Below are positions 31,351 to 43,799 of a DNA stretch of 64,000 bases, one piece after another. Location: NCBI RefSeq assembly GCF_019279795.1, contig NC_056735.1:1940876955-1940940954 (forward strand), written 5' to 3'. Source of the stretch: Protopterus annectens. Lineage: Eukaryota > Chordata > Ceratodontiformes > Protopteridae. Position 1 is the first letter of the stretch; each line of letters begins with the position of its first letter. The position numbers and the translations under genes were made by a program. The notes below the pieces were generated by a model. It did no database searches. It was not told the DNA's origin and worked only from the letters and a program-made list of their open reading frames with translations.

Positions 31351-34190
31351 TTATAAAAGAGGTGAGTTGTCCAAAACCAGAAATTATAAGATTTTTAGCT
31401 GAATACATATCAAACACTTCCCTGTGTGATGGGACTGCAGGGTGAAAGAAGATAATAGAAGGCCTATCCTTCATTAGCATGTAATGCAGAAGTAGAAGAG
31501 TTTAACACATAAACAGCATAAGAAAACATCCAGGAAAAATATATGTAATGATTGATGTTCTTGTAGTTAATACACAAGGGAAAGAGTGTCAATGACAGGC
31601 ATAATAGCAGCTTACAGAAATTCACCAATGGGAATGAGTGCTGCATGCACTGCAGAATTTGTAGTATTATATAACTGTAGGTCTTATCAGCAGGTTATGG
31701 CTGATTTATACATGACCAGTACAAATTGTAGTTGACATGTCAAAGGTTACTACAATGTATTATTGACAGATCATGTACAGTGAAGGGTCAGTATTAGCTA
31801 CTGTGCCAGAAAATGTTTGTGACACATGGTAATGTTGTACACCCAAGAACATGCCTGTGTGGTCTATTGAAGGAAAAGTGTTTTTAATACTTTGAAATAC
31901 ACAGTGATGCTCTTCAAATTAGCATGGGTGATATTTATAATATATCCCAAAAATATTATGTTCCATACAATGTGGACATGACATACGGAAACATTGCTCA
32001 TCCTGATGAGAGTGACCTCAACAGGAAATAGAAGTGATTAGGTTGATTATATAGGTGATAGGGAAGAGGGGGTAGAGGAAACATTTCAGAATGAGTATGT
32101 GGTAAGCAAAAAGGCATGGAAGGTAGCCCATTTATATGAAATCATGTTCTAATGGAGCATGACTCCAAGGATATGATAAGCATCACTTAATATCCCACAT
32201 ACATGGTTCCATGGCAGGAAGGGAAAAGAGATGTGACTATGGTCTTAGTGAATGGGGGTTGTTTAGTGGATCTGGTGTAGGAGTAGCCAAGTGGGGAGGA
32301 AAGAAGAATGTAAGGGAAAAGCTCTTTTGCCTCTCAGAGAGGGGGAGGAGGGTGAGCATGCTTGGAGATGCACATAAAGACATGATAACCTATGTTCAGA
32401 ATGGGGAAGACTGTAGTGTCTTAAGCCAGAGTGCAGGGTTGCTTGACAGAAGCAACCTGACAGAAGATGGAAGGCAGTGCTGTCAAACCATGGTACAGCC
32501 CCCTCTGAGTAGCCTTTCTCTCATGTGCAAAGAACTGTAGGGGGAAAACACCTGATGACTACCTGAATACTATGCATTCTTAGCCAACCCTCACACTGGT
32601 GATGTGGAATGAATGTATAAAATGGTCAAGAAGTGGATAGATGAACATTAGGCAGCAGGGGTATACTGTTTAATATTTATTCATTTCAGAGGTTCTAACA
32701 TTAAGTAATGGACTGTTAAAATATTTGCTTACTGTTTCATATAGACTCATCAACCCAAAATGTCACCTTATATAGTTAACAATAATACATTAACTCATTT
32801 ATTTAATGTTTATTCATTTAAGTGCTTGCAGCACTGAGCAGTATAGATACAAAATATTTAACTGCTGTTTTATACAAATTCCACACAGGAAAAAAAAAAA
32901 ACATATGATAGGAGAATTTTTAATATTTCCTGTTTCAGAAAATAAGGAACATAAGGAATGGGGCCTGAAAAGATTCTGCATTCACAACAGGTTATTATGT
33001 ATACCGCGATGGATGCTGAAAGGAAACGCCATCTACACAATTTAATGTAACAAATAAATTCCGACCACAACATTTACATGACAGCAGCACAGCTGCAACT
33101 CAATAAAATCTCAAAGTTCTGTCCTATTGTGTACATTCAAAAACATACAAGCAGCCTGCAAATGTTTTGCAGTAGAAGTTTCATCCCCCCAATTCCCATA
33201 CCCATACCTTTGGACTTATGAGGCTACCAGTAAACATCCTAGCTAATTTTATATATATATGCTAACAGCAAGTTTGCTACTGCACGTGCATACGCACACA
33301 ATCCTGTTAATTATGTTTACAAACTGTGCAGTTGCTGTACCTCAGAGAAAAGGTAATACTGTAACATAACCCAACTTTAAACTTAATATGTATTTTTTTC
33401 CATTTGTATTTTCAGTTATAATTTTTAAGAATTTTAAATGGTAGAGGATGATATACTTACTTAAAAAAGTCTGTGTTGTGGTAATAAACTAGGAGGTGGG
33501 CTGCTTTGAACTTATAAACTTATTTGAATGATTATAAATGTAGAACTTAACCACAGTGCAGAGAAACAACAATACATCTTAGTAAACCAGTTGCAATAGA
33601 TGAACTAAAACTCGATATAAAATAAGGAAAGGGAAAACATAATTTATGATGACCCTTTCCTGAAGATGTGAAAAAAAATTTATATAATCCTTTCCTTCTC
33701 TGTACTTTTATGCACATCTAATTCAGCACTGTCTAATAATTAGATTCTGATGCTCTGGTATAATTCATGGACTGCATTACTATCTAAATCTAACTGACTC
33801 CTAATGCCATATTACTTGTTGCAAGCATTTGGAGGCATTTTTTCTAACTGATGTGGATTACATTTTTTATTCTGATCACAAAAAAAAAAATTCATTTTGA
33901 CCTTATAAAGATGTTATGTATGGATTAATTTCTGATATACAAATGCATGATAATACTAAGTGAATGATGCCTTAGTAGAAATTAAGGTCCAACAAAATGA
34001 ACTAACATACTATGACTGAGTGAGGGAATGTGTGAGATAATGAGTGAGTGCATGTATGAGTGACTGAATGAGAGAAAGAGACAAGCGGGTGAAGGAATAA
34101 CTGAGTTCAAGAGTGAGTGAGTGAGTTAATATGCAAATATGATAGTGAGTGAATGAGAGTGGGACAGTGAGACAATGACTGAGGGAGTGA
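31347..34190. other. Unassigned AT-rich DNA
   Basis: One plus frame of 109 codons at 32211-32540 is Gly- and Ser-rich with no recognised domain; I treat it as unsupported. Nothing else is coding-like. GAGT-rich sequence begins near 34010. Confidence 0.35.
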
Positions 34191-34290
34191 ATTAATGACT
34201 GAGTGAGTGAGTGAGTGAGTGAGTGAGTGAGCGAGTGAGTGAGTGAGTGAGTGAGTGAGTGAGTGAGTGAGTGAGTGAGTGAGTGATGAG
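34010..34290. repeat. (GAGT)n microsatellite with decayed left part
   Basis: Near-perfect GAGT tetranucleotides at 34198-34285. Between 34010 and 34197 the same repeat is imperfect (GAGTGAATGAGAG-like), suggesting an older expansion. Confidence 0.9.
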
Positions 34291-35678
34291 AGAGACTGAC
34301 CCAGTCAGTCTGTTAGTCAAGGCATGAGCTTCTTGCTGTAGGACAGTACACTGTCCAGATAAATTTCATTGCCTTGCCAACATAGAGTAAAGATAGGTTC
34401 AGCCACCACAGTGACAGTAAAGTAGCTTAAGCAGTTAATTCCACAAGTAAAGAACAAATAAATATCATACCATATAAAAAAGAAAAAGCTATCATACATC
34501 ACTCAGAGAATGAAGGAAAAATAAAATGGAGGAATATCTATCACTTTAAATACCTTTATCTTATTTTATATATAAAAAAAAACATTTTTAGCATTAGCTC
34601 AAGAGTGGATCTATTTATTTTCTGAGTTTATAAAGTGAAGAACCAAAGGCAGCAGAGTAGCACTAAAACAACACAAATCCAAAAATACAAAGTGTGCACA
34701 TAAACATACCAGGTCTTGTGAAATGTAAACTGTTTTTAATAGATGAGACAGTCATACACGCAATACACCAAATACGTTTGATCTAAGTATTTAAACAACT
34801 AAATTGATTTATCATTATATTAACCCAAATATATCGATGAGGCATGAAAACATTATGATAGTAAAATATAACATGTAAAAATATTTTTTATTAAAATATG
34901 CAAAAGAGTGATATACAGAAAAGTGCCTAAAATGTTACCTTAAACATTGTAATATAGAATGTGTGCTTCTATAAGGTGCTGTTCATGTTTTGTTTTTTTC
35001 AATATCATATTTGTGCTCATAAATATGTTTATTCAGCTTTCTCTCAGTCTTAACAACATAATTGCTGCACAGGATAAGCACTTTCTTGTATAAACAACCC
35101 ATTGTGTTAGACAATTCCCATTTCTTATATAGACAATAATCTAATTATCAGTACCCACAGAAATCTTTGGTGTCAGTTGGATAGCTGGCTGTTCCAACCC
35201 TCTTTTTCTCTAAATAATCCTTTACATTTTTTCCAGTTTTATAAATGCAATGTGGCTCATCCCCAACAACAGGCAACAAATCAGGATTGGTACCCACCAC
35301 ATTCAAATTATCCTAACAGTGTCCTTCACATCATTAACACATCTGAATAGTGCAAAACCTGGGCTCTGTTAAAACTAACATTCCTTGGTTGTTAACCTCC
35401 TTACCACCAAGACCAATTCCTAAAATATCTTGTATTATAAACCCCATTCTTTAAAAAAACTCTGTTTTTTTGTTGTCTACCATGGTGTTAGGGTAGCCTG
35501 TAACATAAAACATATTACATAAATTTTCCATTTCTGGCAAAAGCATTTCTTTGCAGGAGGTCATTCTCGCTACTTCTGATTAACTGACCATTAACAATAC
35601 CCTTCCTACAAGAGAATGGGTGACAACTATTCAGATGCAAATAAATATTACTGAAGGTGGGTTTCCTATAAAATTATG

Positions 35679-35680
<2 letters not shown>
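34291..35680. other. Unassigned AT-rich DNA
   Basis: No gene or repeat recognised. Confidence 0.35.
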
Positions 35681-35762
<82 letters not shown>

Positions 35763-35765
35763 TTA

Positions 35766-35812
<47 letters not shown>
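35681..35812. repeat. (AT)n(GT)n compound microsatellite
   Basis: About 57 bases of AT followed by about 75 bases of GT with one interruption (GTTTATGC). Confidence 0.95.
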
Positions 35813-35813
<1 letters not shown>

Positions 35814-36158
35814 TCCACTTCTTAATTTCAAAATACCACATTCTCAAGTTTCAAAATATCGACTTCAGAATCATGAGATCTTGCAATCTCAAAATTAAGA
35901 ACCCTCCCAAAAAGCAGTAAACACATCACAAACATTTTTTTTGCAGGGGAGGCAAGCCCGCCTGCACCCCCTCACACCCCCCGCTACTTAAATATACCAA
36001 CTCCGAGATTGCTCTACAGCGAGAAAAAGGGAAATCTCCCATTCTGCACTGTATGCTGATCTCAGTTCAGGATTTTGAAGTTTTAAAACTTCGATCATAT
36101 GGTCTTCAATCATATGAATTTCAGAGTCATAAGCTTTGAAATTCTGTAGGGAGAGATA
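35813..36158. mobile_element. Palindrome-rich element 2, right end lost
   Basis: Begins after a compound microsatellite and is cut at the right by the 5'-truncated LINE. Short hairpins include CTTAATTT/AAATTAAG near 35820-35900 and GAATTTCA/TGAAATTC near 36116-36145. The core at 35933-36012 (minus) gives GCAATCTCGGAGTTGG, AGTAGCGGGGGGTG and GCGGGCTTGCCTCCCCTGC, matching the cores of elements 1 and 3. No coding capacity. Confidence 0.45.
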
Positions 36159-36498
36159 TACCTCCCTGGACTACATGAAAAGAGACATAGAGGAGCTCTC
36201 TGATCATGTAGCCCAGGCTGGTATGACCCTGACCTTGAGCAGCATCTTACCCTCACCTAGAATGATGCCACAGTACAAAGACAAAATGATCAATTTTAAC
36301 AATTGGCTAAAATGTTGGTGTCATTCAAAGGGGATCCAGTGTCTGTCAGCCTGGGATGACATGCTCGACAAGCCACGTTGCTTCGCTAGGGACGGCTTGC
36401 ACCTGTCACCACTGGGATTTCGGATATTGGCCAAGGCTCTTGCCACCCCCATAGTGCCTTTTTTAGGCAAGGCTCAAAAGTCAAACCCACCCCCATAG
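36159..36498 (+). pseudogene. CR1-like LINE ORF1, C-terminal part of SGNH esterase domain
   Basis: 5'-truncated start of the LINE. The frame begins inside the esterase domain (LDYMKRDIEELSD) and contains LPSPRMMPQYKDKM and the final catalytic block DGLHLSPLGFRIL, in which Asp and His are the expected SGNH pair, before stopping after KSNPPP. The homologous full ORF1 is at 61771-62688; matching starts at ACCTCCCTGG. ORF1 proteins with esterase domains are known in CR1 and L2 clades; their role is probably nucleic-acid or membrane binding in the RNP. Confidence 0.85.
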
Positions 36499-36527
36499 AC
36501 AGCACAAGGAACAAGAAACTAAGAGTA

Positions 36528-39325
36528 ATGCTGCTAAACGCCAGAAGTCTTAACCTCAAGATGCACGCACTTGAAGCTCTCCTCAGTATGGAGAACATCT
36601 ATATCTGTGCAGTGACAGAAACCTGGTTCAAGGCTCCAGAGAGCACCCCAGCACAACCAGGCTATACGTCATATCATGCTTTTCGGCCCCAAAACCCGGA
36701 CCGAACCACAAAAGGAGGGGTAGTTTCCATATTTATCAAGGATATCCACACCTCCAGGTTAGTGGCATTGCACGAAGTATTGGAGACCATCCATGTGCAA
36801 CTAACAGTGGGCAAGACTGCTTTTCAGTTTATAGCATCCTACAGACCACCCTCTCAAAGTCAGGAATCCCACTCGGCTTTCCTGAAAACATTGGAGAACA
36901 TGAAGATCTCTCTGAACACCATTATATTGGGCGACTTCAACTACCCAAACATTGACTGGGAGCACTACTCAAGCCCTAGCACCTTAGCCCAAAGGTTCCT
37001 GGAAATTATAAATTCAAATGCTATGAACAACTAGTCACCACTCCTACAAGAGGGGACAACATACTAGACCTGATCATTACCAACATGGGGACTCTATGCT
37101 CCACACCAGAAGTATATCCCTCATTGGTAAGATCAGACCATAAATTAATTTCACTGGATTTCCACATCCCAACCCCACCCCCAGCCCAGAAAACCACAGT
37201 GAAAGACTTCTCAAAAGCGAACTTCTCACTTCTCAAAACCGAAGTGGAATCCTTCAAGGCCCCAGGGCCAGTGGAAACTATGGCACAAACTGCAGAATCC
37301 TATATAAATGCATTCTACGAACATCTCCAGGAATGCATGGATCATGCTATCCCAAACAAAACCAAGACCCAATCATCCAAAGGCAGGCATCCAGTCTGGT
37401 GGACCCCTGCCATAAATAAACTGTACAACAGAAGGAGGAAGCTACTACATGATAGAGCAAAATCCCTAATAGGGAAGGCATCTCTGATCAGTACTAGCAA
37501 AAAATTACAATCCCTCATAAAATCCTCCAAGGCCAGCTTCAAGAGAAAAATTGCACAGGACACCAAAGACAATCATAAGGCTTTTTTCAGTTATGTTAGA
37601 AACCTGGGATGCAACTCCCAGACTTGTTCTGAGTTGATTCTAAATGACAAAGAATACACTGAACCCACAGACATCGCCAATATCCTGGCAGACAGGTTCA
37701 GTGCAAACTTCTCCCCTCCCTCCCCCCCAAAAGAGCAAGTATCTATCCCGGCAGCGGGCTGCCTCCCAAACATCTCTGATGCTCAGGTGAAGGCTGCCCT
37801 CTCCAAAGCAAAAAACACTGCTTCCATGGGACCAGATGGCATCCCAGGTTGCGTCCTACATGAACTCCAAGAGGAACTAATCCCTCAAATAAAACAGCTA
37901 TACAATTTCAGCCTCACTACAGGATATGTACCCACAGAATGGCGTACAGCAACAGTGGTCCCACTCCACAAAGGAGGAGCCTCTACGGACCCTGGAAACT
38001 ATCGCCCCATAAGCCTGACTAGCTTAGTCTGCAAGGCTATGGAGAGGATCATCATGGAGCTCATAAACAAAGACATTGGGGACCTACAGACACTAGATCC
38101 TACCCAGTTTGGCTTTGTCAAGGGCAGATCCTGCCTTTTGAACCTGGTTGACTTCTTCAAAACAGTCACCAAAGCCATAGATGAAGGGAAGGTAGTCCAC
38201 ACAGCATATCTGGACCTTGCAAAGGCATTTGACACAATACCCCACTCGGGCATCATAGATAAGCTATCCAGCTTAAATATAAACCCCTATGTCACAAGAT
38301 GGGTCGCAAACTGGCTCAAAGACAGAACCCACATAGTGAGAGTTGCTGGAGCCATGTCAGACTCAAAACCAGTTACAAGTAGCGTCCCACAGGGTTCTGT
38401 CCTGGGACCACTCTTGTTCGGTATATACTTTTCAGAGGTACAGGCAAATGTGGGAGGACTATGGCTCACCAAGTTCGCAGACGACTGCAAACTGGGCACC
38501 GTAATCAACTCTCCAGCTGACACAAACATCCTTCAAAAAGGTCTCACAGAGACAGATAACTGGTGCCAGCGCCATGGTTTAAAGCTAAATGCCAAAAAAT
38601 GTATAGTCATAACCTTTGGCAAAAACAATGTGCCCACAAATTACCACATAGGTGGAAACCCATTAAGCACAGAGAAAGTTATTAGGGACCTGGGGACCCA
38701 AGTTGATAGCAATCTCTCCTTTCAAAACCACATTGCCAAAGTGGTTAGAAAGACCTTCTACATAGCCCACCTCATCACGAAGGGTTTCACATCTAGATCA
38801 AGAGAGGTAATCGTGCCCCTTTATTCATCCTTCATCAGGCCCATCATAGAATACAATGCCCCTTTTGGGATGTACCTTACCCGACACCTGCAGCAATTAG
38901 AAAGACCCCAAAAGTATCTCACCAAGAGGATCAAGGGTCTCAAACAGATGCCATATGCTGCTTGGTTAAAAAAACTCCAGCTCTACTCAGTTGCATACCA
39001 CCTACTTGGAGGCGATCTATGCCTGACATACAAAGCTATGTCAAATCCAGAATTAATGGACATGCTCCACCTCAGTAAATCTAAATCCCTTAGAGCCACA
39101 CGCTCGAGGAACTTGAACCTCAGCACAGAAATAAATAGAACTTGCTGGAGGGACAGGTTCATAACCCAGAGGCTCCCTTCGCTCTGGAATAGAATTCCAG
39201 TTCATGTGAGGCAGAGCACCTCACTGAATCTCTTCAAGAAGAATCTCGATAGGTGGATGGGGGATCGTAGGTTTGTCCCAGGGATTACTCCCATGTCACT
39301 ATTAGACAGAGGCACAGTAAACTAA
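36528..39325 (+). pseudogene. CR1-like LINE ORF2: endonuclease and reverse transcriptase
   Basis: About 932 codons from ATG 36528 (MLLNARSLNLKM). AP-endonuclease-like domain: LNARSL, VTETWF (catalytic Glu), SYRPPSQ, ILGDFNYPNIDW (Asp and Asn), SDHKLISLDF (terminal SDH). RT domain: GPDGIPGCVL near 37830, LHKGG..NYRPISL near 37970, motif A AYLDLAKAFDTIPH near 38205, motif B SVPQGSVLGPLLF near 38385, motif C FADDCKLGT near 38475. A single-base deletion near 37025 splits it into 36528-37034 and 37085-39325; the copy at 62.7 kb has the extra base and reads through. The 746-codon downstream part is otherwise fully open, so this insertion is fairly young. Confidence 0.92.
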
Positions 39326-39442
39326 ACCTTAAAAAGGGCACAGTATACTCAAATCAAGCGGTGGCGTAAGCCATACAAAATCGGGCTAGGCTTATAATTG
39401 CCCCAGGGCAGATAGCCTAGTATGAACCTATGAACCTATGAA

Positions 39443-39446
<4 letters not shown>

Positions 39447-39513
<67 letters not shown>
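39447..39513. repeat. (AT)n tract 3' of the LINE
   Basis: About 67 bases of AT dinucleotides beginning at the LINE's terminal repeats. It may be the pre-insertion (AT)n next to element 2. Confidence 0.95.
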
Positions 39514-39516
<3 letters not shown>

Positions 39517-39639
39517 ATAATAATAAATCAATTTAATTATGTAAATACTTAGATAAAATGTATTTGGTGTATTTTGTGTAAAACAGTTGTGTGATTAGTT
39601 TAACACTATCTAATTATTCATATGTGATTTAATTAATTG

Positions 39640-39760
39640 ACAACTATAGTAAGAACTTGTTTTTAGGTGTTATGTTGCAATGTTCTGAAGAAGTCTAACT
39701 TCTTGGACAAACACACCTTAGTTTTATTTGGGTGTTGAACTTTTTTTACTTTGTTTTCTG
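39640..39760 (+). mobile_element. Possible tail of a third Penelope-like family
   Basis: CTGAAGA at 39685-39691 is followed by GTC...GAC with AAAC and, a little later, CCTTA. This is the order of the family 2 hammerhead region with GAAA changed to CAAA. No coding part is attached. Weak evidence. Confidence 0.25.
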
Positions 39761-41366
39761 TCTCATCCATTAAAATGTTTATAAAATTTCATGGGGTTTG
39801 GTGTGTTTATGTGTGCACTTTGTGTTTTTGGATTATTTATTTTCTGAGTTTGCTATCAGTTTTTGTTGTCAGATACACATATAAGAACAAATCATATTAT
39901 GGATGCATAATGAAGTATAGAGAGAAGATCACAACAGGTACGAGGAAGGGAGTGGTATGGCTTTTTCCGAACAAGTTGGAGGAGATCATTCAATCTAAGC
40001 CACTGCAATTACTATGGCTAGGGTGAGTTGCTGTAGACAGCTGTAGGCACTCAAGCAGAGCTAATGTCTAGTCTGGTAGGTGATCTTCTTGTATAAATAG
40101 ATAAAATCAAGAGGCTAGAGGGATAATTTAATAGAAATTGCATGAATAGGCCAGAAAGCTCAAAATGTTGAATTAAAGTGATCATATTATATACACAAGA
40201 ATATGTACACCTCTACAAAAGGAAAAGGTTAGTTAATTGTGGGGTCTGGAAGAAACAACATGGTTTACTAACAAGAAGCAAACATTAAATTTAAATATCT
40301 TGCTGTGAAGTGCAGACATATAAAGCACTATCTGTGACTTAGATAACATAGGATTGATTAGCAACCTCACAGCTAGACAATCTGGAAATGCATGGTGGTA
40401 GCTTGTGGCTAATGTCTGCTTAGCTATCCAGAAGGGAGAATGGCAGTCCAGATGACTGTACTGCTGACCCCATTTTTTGAGAGACGTATATAGCATTCAT
40501 CAGACAATTTGGAGATGTATGAATGGCTCCTTAAGGGAACAATGAAGTGTGATATCTCTCAAAATGTGACAGAAAGGATGCTGATGCATGAAGAGAGAAT
40601 AGCAGGCCCTGTTAGTGGTGGTGAAGATAGGCAAATAAGCATAGACTCTGATCCTGACTGGAATAATGATACCTTCTGGCACTTAGTCCTCACTTCAACA
40701 TTTGTCCATAGTTATTACCTATTCATATGGAATTTACATCTGGAGGGAGAACGCCTCAGAATGGAGAGATGTAGGGTGCTATAGATAAGCTAACAGAGCA
40801 AAAATGGCTCAATATAGTGACTATGAAGAGGCATGATGATCAGGCAGGTGCGGACAACAATATAAAAAATAACTAAAGAAAAATTGAAGAAATATGGAAG
40901 TTAAAAACTAAACAATAATCAACAGTTGACTATGGCCATATTATACAAGGGAGAAATAATGTACTGGCTATAGTGTTTTGTTGGGAGGTGTGGGGTCTCA
41001 GCACAGATGGTTTAGAAGATTTTGAATGCAATCCGAATGATCTGAGATGGGTACATAAGAGATAGGATATGGAAAATGTGAAATACACATGGTAAGAACA
41101 AAAAATGTCAAATATTTTGTGACAGAGCTTTTAAAGAATCTGAGAATATTATTGAAATTGTAGAAGCTGTAGTGGTGCTGTTTAAGGAGAACTTCAGAGT
41201 ATGGACTTAGACAAAAAAATGGTATCTTGCACTACAAGCAAAACATAGATATGAAAGATTTTTAGATTGTTTAAATAGGGTATCACTTTTGTTCTAATGC
41301 AAATGACTGATGTAGGCTGAGCATTGTTGGAAATGAATTTATTTACCAGGATAATATCTATCTATC

Positions 41367-41368
<2 letters not shown>
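39761..41368. other. Unassigned DNA
   Basis: Plus frames at 39751-40026 and 40509-40784 (91 codons each) are open but have no recognised domain. The second lies upstream of the L1 relic, and I could not show a link. Confidence 0.3.

Positions 41369-41415
<47 letters not shown>
41369..41415. repeat. (AT)n tract
   Basis: About 47 bases of AT dinucleotides. Confidence 0.95.
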
Positions 41416-41419
<4 letters not shown>

Positions 41420-42149
41420 GGTTGACAATATCATCATTTATAATCTTTGTTTGAATTCCAGCCACCCAATTGCTGTTTTGTTTGGATTCAGCTATTTTTT
41501 GTTTGTTTGTTTGTTTGCTTTATTTTTCTGATACATACAAAAGGAAAAAATAGTGCTAGGTATGGAATAATATCTGTTAGAGTGTTTCATGAGGACTGAG
41601 ACTATACCTTTGTAGGCTATGACTGCAGATATGCTGGTAGATTAAATTGGTTTCTCATAACAGAGGAAACAAATGTGGATAGATGAGTGAATATAAAGAT
41701 AGGAGAAATATCAAACCACTATCATTTGGCATCACTAATTCAGTATGAGGTTATTGGATAAATGGTGGTAATTAGAAGTAGAAAAAGTGGATTTCAGAAT
41801 AACACAGAAAGGCAGTTGAGTGCCCAAATATAATGCAAAAAAAAGGGAAAGGAACAACTTACCAGTGTGGTGGAATGGAGCTTAAAATGTCAATTAGGAA
41901 TTCACAATGGAAGCATTAGAGCATGATAGGATTAGTTCATAAGCAAAAATAGAGGGAATAAAGCAGATCATAAAGGAAGCACAAAAGAATCAAAACTGTG
42001 GGGAGATGTAGATGAAAAGGATGATGCGGAAAAAAGCAGGAACATAAACTAGAACAAGGTGATATGACAAATTTGGAAAAAGAGATACAGAAGAAGAAGG
42101 ATTTCACAGGAGAGAGCAATATAGTTATAATTTTAGAATGCAGATTAAG

Positions 42150-42420
42150 GAAGCTTCATTGGCATGGATGAATAAAGCCCTGACTATGATCTAGCCAACC
42201 CAAGTTTGAATAGGGGCTCTTGTGCCTGTTGGCATTAATGTGGTTGGAAGAGAGGAATGATGCCCAGTTGACATACATCATGGAAGAGGGGTAGGGTGCA
42301 TATGCCGGAGCATGGCTTCTGTGACTGATTCATTAATGAAGTTCAGGCCTGCCACGGTCAGTTGCTGTCTGCAACAGGAACTAGCTTTTGACTAATCACA
42401 GTTTTGCACAAGCATTCATT
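42150..42420 (+). mobile_element. Possible tRNA-derived SINE
   Basis: A-box-like TGGCATGGATGAATAAAG near 42160 and B-box-like CCAAGTTTGAATAGG near 42200, with CTGACTATGATCTAGCC between them as in an anticodon arm. A body of about 200 bases follows and is richer in G+C than its surroundings. B-box changes make it a relic. Confidence 0.45.
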
Positions 42421-42929
42421 ATTTTGTCCCAGTAATAAAGTTAACCCCTTAGACAAAATGGATAAGCACTGCTGAATAGCAGGGAGTAATTACAAAATGA
42501 AAAAAAAAAAGATAAAAAAGATCCACTAAGAATATGATGGCTTGTATTCCCTGATCATTTTCCTAGCAATGCAGAAAATGCACAGTCTGAATAGAATCTT
42601 ACCCCAGTGAACAAGTGGGTTTATTGCTTGACCAGGATGAAGGGGGTTCAATGGTCAGTGATGACACTGGAAAAACTTGAGTAAAAAAAAAAAGAAAACA
42701 TAAGAGTGCAGATTAAGCAAAGAGGCTGACAATGGTAATATTAATGTTTATTGGAGAAAAAGAGATAACTGAAGGGAATCACAAAATGTGGTATATGACA
42801 AATTTCTATAGGCAGTTACATACTACATAATGGAGAGGATATAGATGGACATGTTCAGAAACATGCAGGCATCTGGAAGCTGACAGGAGTAAATATATAG
42901 GTGAAATCAACTTTAGATATTCCAAAGTC

Positions 42930-43740
42930 AGAAGAGGATGTGTGAAGGAATCTAGGTACTGAAAATATGAGAGACTACTGTTTTGGATGTCTTCCTGAGA
43001 TGTTTTATAAGGAGGTTAGACAGAAACTCGAGGAGGGCTGGGCAGGGGTATTAAAAGTCAGGCAGAGGAGAATGGTGTGTCTCAATCTGTAATAAAGACA
43101 AAGTATTAGTATTATCACAGGCTGGCTTCTGCAGAAGATCAGTCAAATGTTATCACTGTCTAATCAATTAAGATGTTGCTAATGTCATAAATAAAAATGT
43201 AATCAGAAGCATAGAAAAGGAGATACAAACATTAATGAGAAAGGGATGAAGTTTTGTTCTTTAAAAAAAGAAGCAGTCTGTATAGAGCTGCCAAACTGTC
43301 TCTTTGTGTGAGGCTAAGATGCAAAGGGAGAATGCAGAAGAGGAAGGAATTTTATTGTTTGACATTTAAAAGTGTTTGATTGTATTCTATAGCCATTCTT
43401 CATTCAAAAACTAGAACAAATAGAGTCGAAAGTTTCAGAGTGTGGGTGGAGACACTAGAATACAAATATCAAATAAGAGTGTTAGTGATCAGGAAATTGA
43501 CTGATATGATTATGGTTTATTGTGGGACCAGGCAGGGCTCCCTGTATCCCCTGTATCAGTCTTTAAAAAAAAACATTTATTAAATTATGGCTTAAGACAA
43601 AGGAACACTTACAGTTAATGATGTTCAAGCACAGTTGGTGAGGACATCCGTAATCGAAGAGGAAGTTATTATGGAGGCAAACACTTTCTTTAGAGTGTTC
43701 ACAAAGGATTCCATCCTGTTGATGAAATACTTTCAGGGGA
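42930..43740 (+). pseudogene. Ancient L1-type LINE reverse transcriptase relic
   Basis: Frames switch often, but landmarks are in L1 order: a LPEMFYKE segment near 42990, a DVANVINKNVI segment near 43175, LTFKSVFDCIL near 43360 (L1 motif A region, usually DxEKAFDxV), and YCGTRQGSLYPLYQSL near 43518-43565 (L1 motif B, usually RGTRQGCPLSPLLF). The last match is the strongest. No other L1 parts were confirmed. It is heavily decayed and the oldest LINE in the window. Confidence 0.6.
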
Positions 43741-43799
43741 CATTAGATGACATATTCTAGGAATTGCAGATGTTTGCTTGTGACAACTTATACTGGTAT

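Larger units (their letters stand above)
36159..39446 (+). mobile_element. CR1-like LINE, 5'-truncated copy
   Basis: Contains the end of ORF1, nearly all of ORF2, a 3' UTR of about 120 bp and a 3' end made of three (ATGAACCT) repeats at 39422-39446, followed by (AT)n. Short terminal repeats in place of poly(A) are typical of CR1/L2-type LINEs. 5' truncation is the usual outcome of target-primed reverse transcription. It differs from the copy at 61.7 kb by about a tenth of the bases in the stretch I compared by eye. Confidence 0.88.

Noticed and set aside
32211-32540. 109-codon open frame as a possible host exon
   Set aside because: No domain, no convincing splice context and no homologous copy in the window.
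37342-38529. Minus-strand frames within LINE ORF2
   Set aside because: Antisense shadows of a well-supported ORF2.
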